NCBI GenBank assembly: GCA_026874595.1
Contig: CM049309.1
Location: forward strand, 54,596,079-54,660,078
Reading direction: 5' to 3'
Source: Sipunculus nudus
Taxonomy: Eukaryota; Annelida; Sipuncula; Golfingiida; Sipunculidae
DNA: 64,000 bases
Below the pieces are notes generated by a model, which saw only the letters and a program-made list of their open reading frames with translations, was not told where the DNA came from and did no database searches. The position numbers and the translations under genes were made by a program. This document shows, one piece after another, positions 59,224 through 64,000 of the stretch (positions are counted from its first letter, which is position 1; each line of letters begins with the position of its first letter).

Positions 59224-61016
59224 CTGAAGAAAATGAAAAAACATTAGGCTACAATTTAATTCTGTGAATCATTCCACTTATCTTAGGGCCTTTGTGATAA
59301 GAAAAAAGTTAAACATGGGCCATGATGCTCAGCTGACATTGTAGCAAAGAAAAATGTGCAGGCTGCCCTGGGCTAAAAACATGAGTAAGATGATCTATCT
59401 TGGCTTATGTATGTCTTTAATACTGACTGAACTATGAGAGCTGTCATTTATACAAATGAGATATCATGGCAGGGTTAGGATCAAAGCTAATGACTAGTTG
59501 TTACATTTCAGAGCACAAAGTCCCAAGTGTGTTAGATCCCAACATTAAGTGCCTCCAAGCAAAGATAGAGAAATCTTCATGGAACCTCACAGATCAGCTT
59601 TAATGTCTAATTATAATCTACAAGATATCCCATGCATAGAATATCTTGGTGGTTTGTTGAAAACCTCATTCTCATCATATGGTTCATAATGATTCAATAA
59701 ACAGCTTATGTCTGGTATAAAAATATGTCAAAATGCACGAATTTCAAACAAACAGTTGATAGTTCACATCTGACCCATGCTATCCGAATGGGGCTAAATT
59801 CACTCCGATGCAGAATAGTGTATTTCCTGTCAAACACAAATATACTTCTAATTTAATAGTTACTGCATAGGTTACTCTGAAATTTACAATGATAAAAGAT
59901 CTATTTTATATGAACCTGCATGCCAAAAATCAGTACATAGTATGAAGTATTATATAATAAATGGCAACAAAACTTTAATCCTATTTCACACCCATTTCTA
60001 TAATTTCACTAATATTAAAAATATCTTCATAGTAACAAAAGGAATGGTTCTGTAAAAACTAATGACAAAGTACATTTAAACTGAACATCATTATATTTAA
60101 AGGCCTACTTGCTTAGCTAAGAGCACTGACATCAGGTCAACAAAACACACAGCAGTTAATTGGCCATATGTAGATACAGGCCGGTTTGCCGGCCAGCCCC
60201 TATCATGCTGTAACCATCAGCTTTGCATATGGCTTTAGTACAAAGCATCACTTTTGATAGAGTTAAAAACTAATGAAGTATGAGAATAAGCCAATAGCAT
60301 TCACAATACGGATCATAAATGAATATATACATATTTATAGACAGAAGCTCTAACATAAGTGTGAGCTCCTGACTAGCTTTTTCTGTCAGGATCCTGCGTG
60401 ACGACACATGCATAACTTTTATTTATAATGGGCTGGCTACATGCAATCATATTTTGTATCCTGCTTTGTTTGCTCACTACCTTCAGTCTGTATACCCTCT
60501 AAGAATATTTCTACAGCACAGCAAACAAGTTTTTTCCATCTAATATTTGTTTAAGCCTTTATATCCATACCAACACTCTAGATCACATTTCATTCTGCAA
60601 ACCACACTGTTATAAGGCTCTCTTAAATCTTTATACCTGTTAAAACCTTACACCTGAACATGCAAGTGTTCCTAGAGACATAGTGTTTTGACGTTTTTTT
60701 TTCAAATCATGCATATATATTCTGTATATTTGCATATTTTACCATACTGTCCATATCTGCAACTAAATTTGTAATAAACAGTGTTTCATTTACTTTGGAT
60801 TCTTAAATGCCCAACACCAATTTAGTTGTGTTCTTATTGTAGTGTGATAACACTCCATTTGAAACAGGAGGGATAATCTGAGGAATCTGGTCCATCTGAA
60901 TACTGATGGACATTCATCCTACATGAAAACAGGACAGGAAACTTTTTATTCACTATGGGTGATTTATTTTATTTAATTCTGTTATTTGCTAAAATGAATG
61001 GGGTGTGAAATTGTAG

Positions 61017-62056
61017 TACAAGTAACCAATGGGTCATGAAGCTCAGTGAGTGAGCTGCTTTTCTTGACCAGTAAGTTGAGCTATTTTCTTAACCAAACAA
61101 GCACAGTTTTTTTTTTATTTGGTGAGCCAAGTCTTGGTCAAACTAGAAACTGCAACACATTCTTAAGAACAAGAGTGAACCAGATTTTGTGATCATGCCA
61201 TGTACTCTGGTGTGAAGGTATTAAGGAATTATTACAATCACTATGATAACACAAGACTAATTACATTTCAATGAGCAATTATCTGTTCCGTTGCAAATAC
61301 TGACATAGCTTCTAGTGACCAGCAATCAAATTATTATTAGTTTTTAAAATTTCTCAACTTTGAATTAAGTATTAAAATTAATACAAATAAGTTCACATAT
61401 GTATGTTAGGAGAGAGCTGTCAATGGAAGGGTTGGGGGGTTGGGGGGGGGGGACAAGCTCAGCAGACCAATGTAGTTTTTCCCCATCCCTTTCCCTCGCC
61501 CCAACTTGTAGTCTAAGCTGAGCTAAAAATTTATTTGATCCCTCCAGTCTTACAGAAGTAAAAAAGTGTTACACAGGATTTATAGTCTTACCAATGTTCA
61601 GGACAAACAATACATCCTTGACTTACTAATCTGAGATATCTTATCTAAAGTATGAAATTCCAGTATGAAGAGAACATGTTTTAAGTCCACAATTTGACAC
61701 AATACTACAGAACTATCTTGGCTGATATGTACTTGGTGATAGGGATATATGTGGTGGTGATAACGCATTTTGCTTGAATGCTATGTTTTTTTTTTATATT
61801 TAGCAGCCTTAAATGTAATTTTCAAAGGGCTCAGAATTAATGAGATATAGTCTCAGTTTTTGATAAGGGTCATAATGAGCTTAAATTCAGGATTCCAAAG
61901 AAATCACCATGATCTGTCCATATTTTTTGTCAAATGTGGTGTCTGTTAATACAAAGATGACCTTGATGACAGAAGGCCAGACAGTCAGAAGGATGACAGA
62001 AAAAGAACATTGAATCTCTAAAGCTCTATGTGACTGATAGTCAGCTGAGCAGAAAA
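61017..62056 (+). mobile_element. element A, copy 5, diverged
   Basis: Left end ACAAGTAACCAATGGGTCATG then AAGCTCAG; right end ATAGTCAGCTGAGC after a 'gacagaaggccagacagtca' stretch. A further right-end-like text, AAGCTGAGCTAAAAA, is at about 61512. G-run near 61431-61452. Confidence 0.45.
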
Positions 62057-62327
62057 CATCATATTTTATTGATACTCGACCAATACTAACCTTTTTTATG
62101 ATGGCTATAGACCAACCATATGAATTTCCACTACACTTTCAGCCTAATTAGCAGGAGTATTATTACACTACTTAATATGCCTGTCTTTTTATGTGCTGAG
62201 TGTGTATTACTGCAGTGACATTATCTTGAAGCTATATTTCAATTTAAAAATAACAATGTTAGATCCATATTGTTTATATATTATTGGTTGTCCATGTAGC
62301 CAACTGATACTGACATATAGAGTCTTT

Positions 62328-62379
<52 letters not shown>

Positions 62380-62740
62380 GTTGTTACACATTTCATCATT
62401 TTTTGGGCCAATGCAAAATATATGCTTGTTAAATATAAAGTTAAATATGAAATAAAAATATTTTCAAGCTAATTTTTATAAGCAATAAAATATTTGCAAC
62501 AATAAGGCCATTAAGGGGAAGTTTAGCCCAAAGGCAAGTGCAAGGTACAAAACTTTCTAAATTTTTTTTTCCTTGCTAATTAATACATGTGGGCGCCTGG
62601 CTACTTGAATGGGACCATCACTATAAATGTCAAATTGAAAGCATGGCTTAAAGTCAGCAGAACCAAAAAAACATATTATGTATCATTGATTCCATTAATT
62701 TTGTATTTGTAAATTTAATTCTCGGTATTGACGATATGGA

Positions 62741-62779
<39 letters not shown>

Positions 62780-62799
62780 TATATACCATAATAGCTTAC

Positions 62800-62893
62800 C
62801 AAGTATCAATCCGACATTTAACTGAGAATCCCCAGGCCATGATATTGCGAGCAAAACAATTAAAAAAAGTATCATATGTTTAATTAAATGCAT
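62800..62893 (-). CDS. possible small exon encoding a signal-peptide-like start
   Basis: ATG at 62893 opens 31 codons with a hydrophobic stretch (MILFLIVLLAIS), followed by WPGDSQLNVGLIL and a donor G then GTAAGC, phase 1. If spliced to the acceptor at 59224 it stays in frame through the SLC43 ATG, adding about 40 residues. Such an extension is not usual for SLC43 proteins. It could instead be the first exon of another secreted or receptor protein, or chance. Confidence 0.25.
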
Positions 62894-63113
62894 GGCCTGA
62901 ATTCAGACAGAGGAGACGTACATCATTAGCTTGTATATCAAGTTGTAGAATTCCTCGAAGGATACAATCAAATGTGGGGGCCTCCCTGTTTGTTTGTAAA
63001 CTCTGACATTGCAGTCGTAATGCTTGGAGATTAAATGCCTGATTAGATCCTGCAAGCTTTCAGGAAGCTAAAGATGTGTAATGCTACATTGTTACTTTTC
63101 ATTTTGGACGTAC

Positions 63114-63300
63114 CTGTATAGGTGACTGCTGGAGATTCCCTGAAGCCGGAGACAGGATATCAGATGACCAAACTCAGGGCTGAGAGATACAGGCATTTCA
63201 TTCACTACTATTTGATGAAGCAGGTTATTTACCGAACGTGGTGAAGAAAAGGGGATTTCCCCCACAAGATGTGGGGCGGCGCTTCACTGTTCTCCAAGAG
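63114..63300 (-). promoter_or_regulatory. probable SLC43 first (non-coding) exon and promoter area
   Basis: On the minus strand 'gtcacctatacag' is followed by the donor GTACGT at 63113. The 190 bases before it are the only non-AT-rich, repeat-free DNA upstream of the gene. Splicing to 59223 would give a 5'UTR exon joined to the ATG exon. The transcription start is not identifiable. Confidence 0.35.
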
Positions 63301-64000
63301 ACTGGGAAAATAGTTAGATAAAACAAAGAAAAAAAAGGGTGTTTTGCAAAGCTATCAAAACTTTCATTTTTTTGTGATTTTTGTTGCCTGATATTAAAGA
63401 CGAAAAACCGGAGAATAAAAATGTAGTTTTTGGACAGCCTTTGGTCAACTATATAGAGTATAAAAATAAGATAAAAATATAAGGATCCTATACAAATATG
63501 TGTCTATTCAAATTATTATAAGTGTATTTTAACATGTATTGTTAGATAACCAACGATGTCTGCATGCCGCATATACATCCACAGTCTGAACTTATTTTAA
63601 TGTCCTATTATAACACATCTTTGACTCTTTAACATATTACTTGTAGATTGTTTGTTTCTCAATGACATAAAAATAAAGTGCAATTTGTTATAATTATTAT
63701 TTTTTATAATATGGGTCGAAAATACAAACGGAAATACATAACTTTATAGCTTTATTAGAATAAATAATTCCTGTCGCTTTTTCTTTGTAACTCAAGGATT
63801 GATTATTATTAGTGGAATCTTATTACAATTAAAAAAATAAAATTACCATTCAAGGCATGAAGTTGGACCAATGGTCCAGCTCTATTGTGATATAGGCTAT
63901 AATCAGCTATAGGGCCGTAAGCTCCGAGTCTTGGGCGGGGATGCAAGGGGGCAGCTGCCCTTAGAAATTTAAGATAAAAGTAAAATTTTTGGATAAATTG
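63301..64000. other. AT-rich upstream DNA
   Basis: No gene seen. The last 100 bases (from about 63900) look like the start of another dispersed repeat ('gggcggggatgcaagggggc'). Confidence 0.35.

Larger units (their letters stand above)
59224..63113. other. SLC43 5' intron, repeat-rich
   Basis: Contains a left-end fragment of element A at about 59306 ('catgggccatgatgctcagc'), a copy at 61017-62056, (TA)n tracts at 62331-62380 and 62740-62786, and AT-rich unique DNA at 59.5-61.0 kb. No other gene recognised, apart from the small exon candidate at 62800-62893. Confidence 0.4.

Noticed and set aside
62193-62432. Open frame with a run of Tyr-Ile
   Set aside because: Produced by a (TA)n microsatellite.

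Overview
This is an animal nuclear genome window, AT-rich and intron-bearing, most likely from a mollusc and probably a bivalve. The evidence is an intronless rhodopsin-class receptor of the peptide-receptor type, many tandem-repeat-cored mobile elements resembling the Helentron-derived 'pearl' type of bivalves, a DIRS retrotransposon, and SINEs of the Meta-SINE kind. The species assignment is inference; no ribosomal or mitochondrial marker is present.

Three host genes can be supported, all on the minus strand. (1) 4065-5216: a seven-transmembrane receptor whose coding region is one exon (367 aa). (2) 17067-25578: a complete five-exon thioredoxin, 107 aa, with a WCAPC active site, assembled here from short exons. 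A broken PIF/Harbinger transposon (about 20454-23352) lies in its first intron. (3) 42663-59223, with a likely 5' exon near 63114: an SLC43-family (LAT3/SLC43A3-like) major facilitator transporter. Its eight coding exons join in phase to 564 codons plus a stop.

The rest is mostly repeat. 1-3.7 kb and 5-12 kb hold AT-rich DNA, simple repeats, two tRNA-derived SINEs (one at 12.6 kb), fold-back elements and old repeats. 13122-16188 is a shortened DIRS element that keeps both inverted termini and the internal complementary region, with a damaged RT/RNase H and tyrosine recombinase. 26.7-38 kb, and the introns of the transporter gene, are filled with two element families, called A and B here. Both start ACAAG plus a palindrome, carry an 11-bp subterminal inverted repeat, have a tandem-repeat core with the palindrome GGTGGCGCCACC, then a GACGGACGACGG-type microsatellite, and end GCTAAAAA. 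Several MITEs (pogo-like, hAT5-like, GC-rich) and minisatellites (39.3-41.2 kb, 44.4-45.3 kb) fill the remainder.

The most unusual observations are two. First, intron 6 of the transporter carries two tandem arrays that appear to have grown out of its own splice sites: a 44-bp array copying the 5' splice site and a degenerate ~50-bp array copying the 3' splice site with the start of the next exon. Second, two element families with unrelated end sequences share the same architecture and the same core palindrome.
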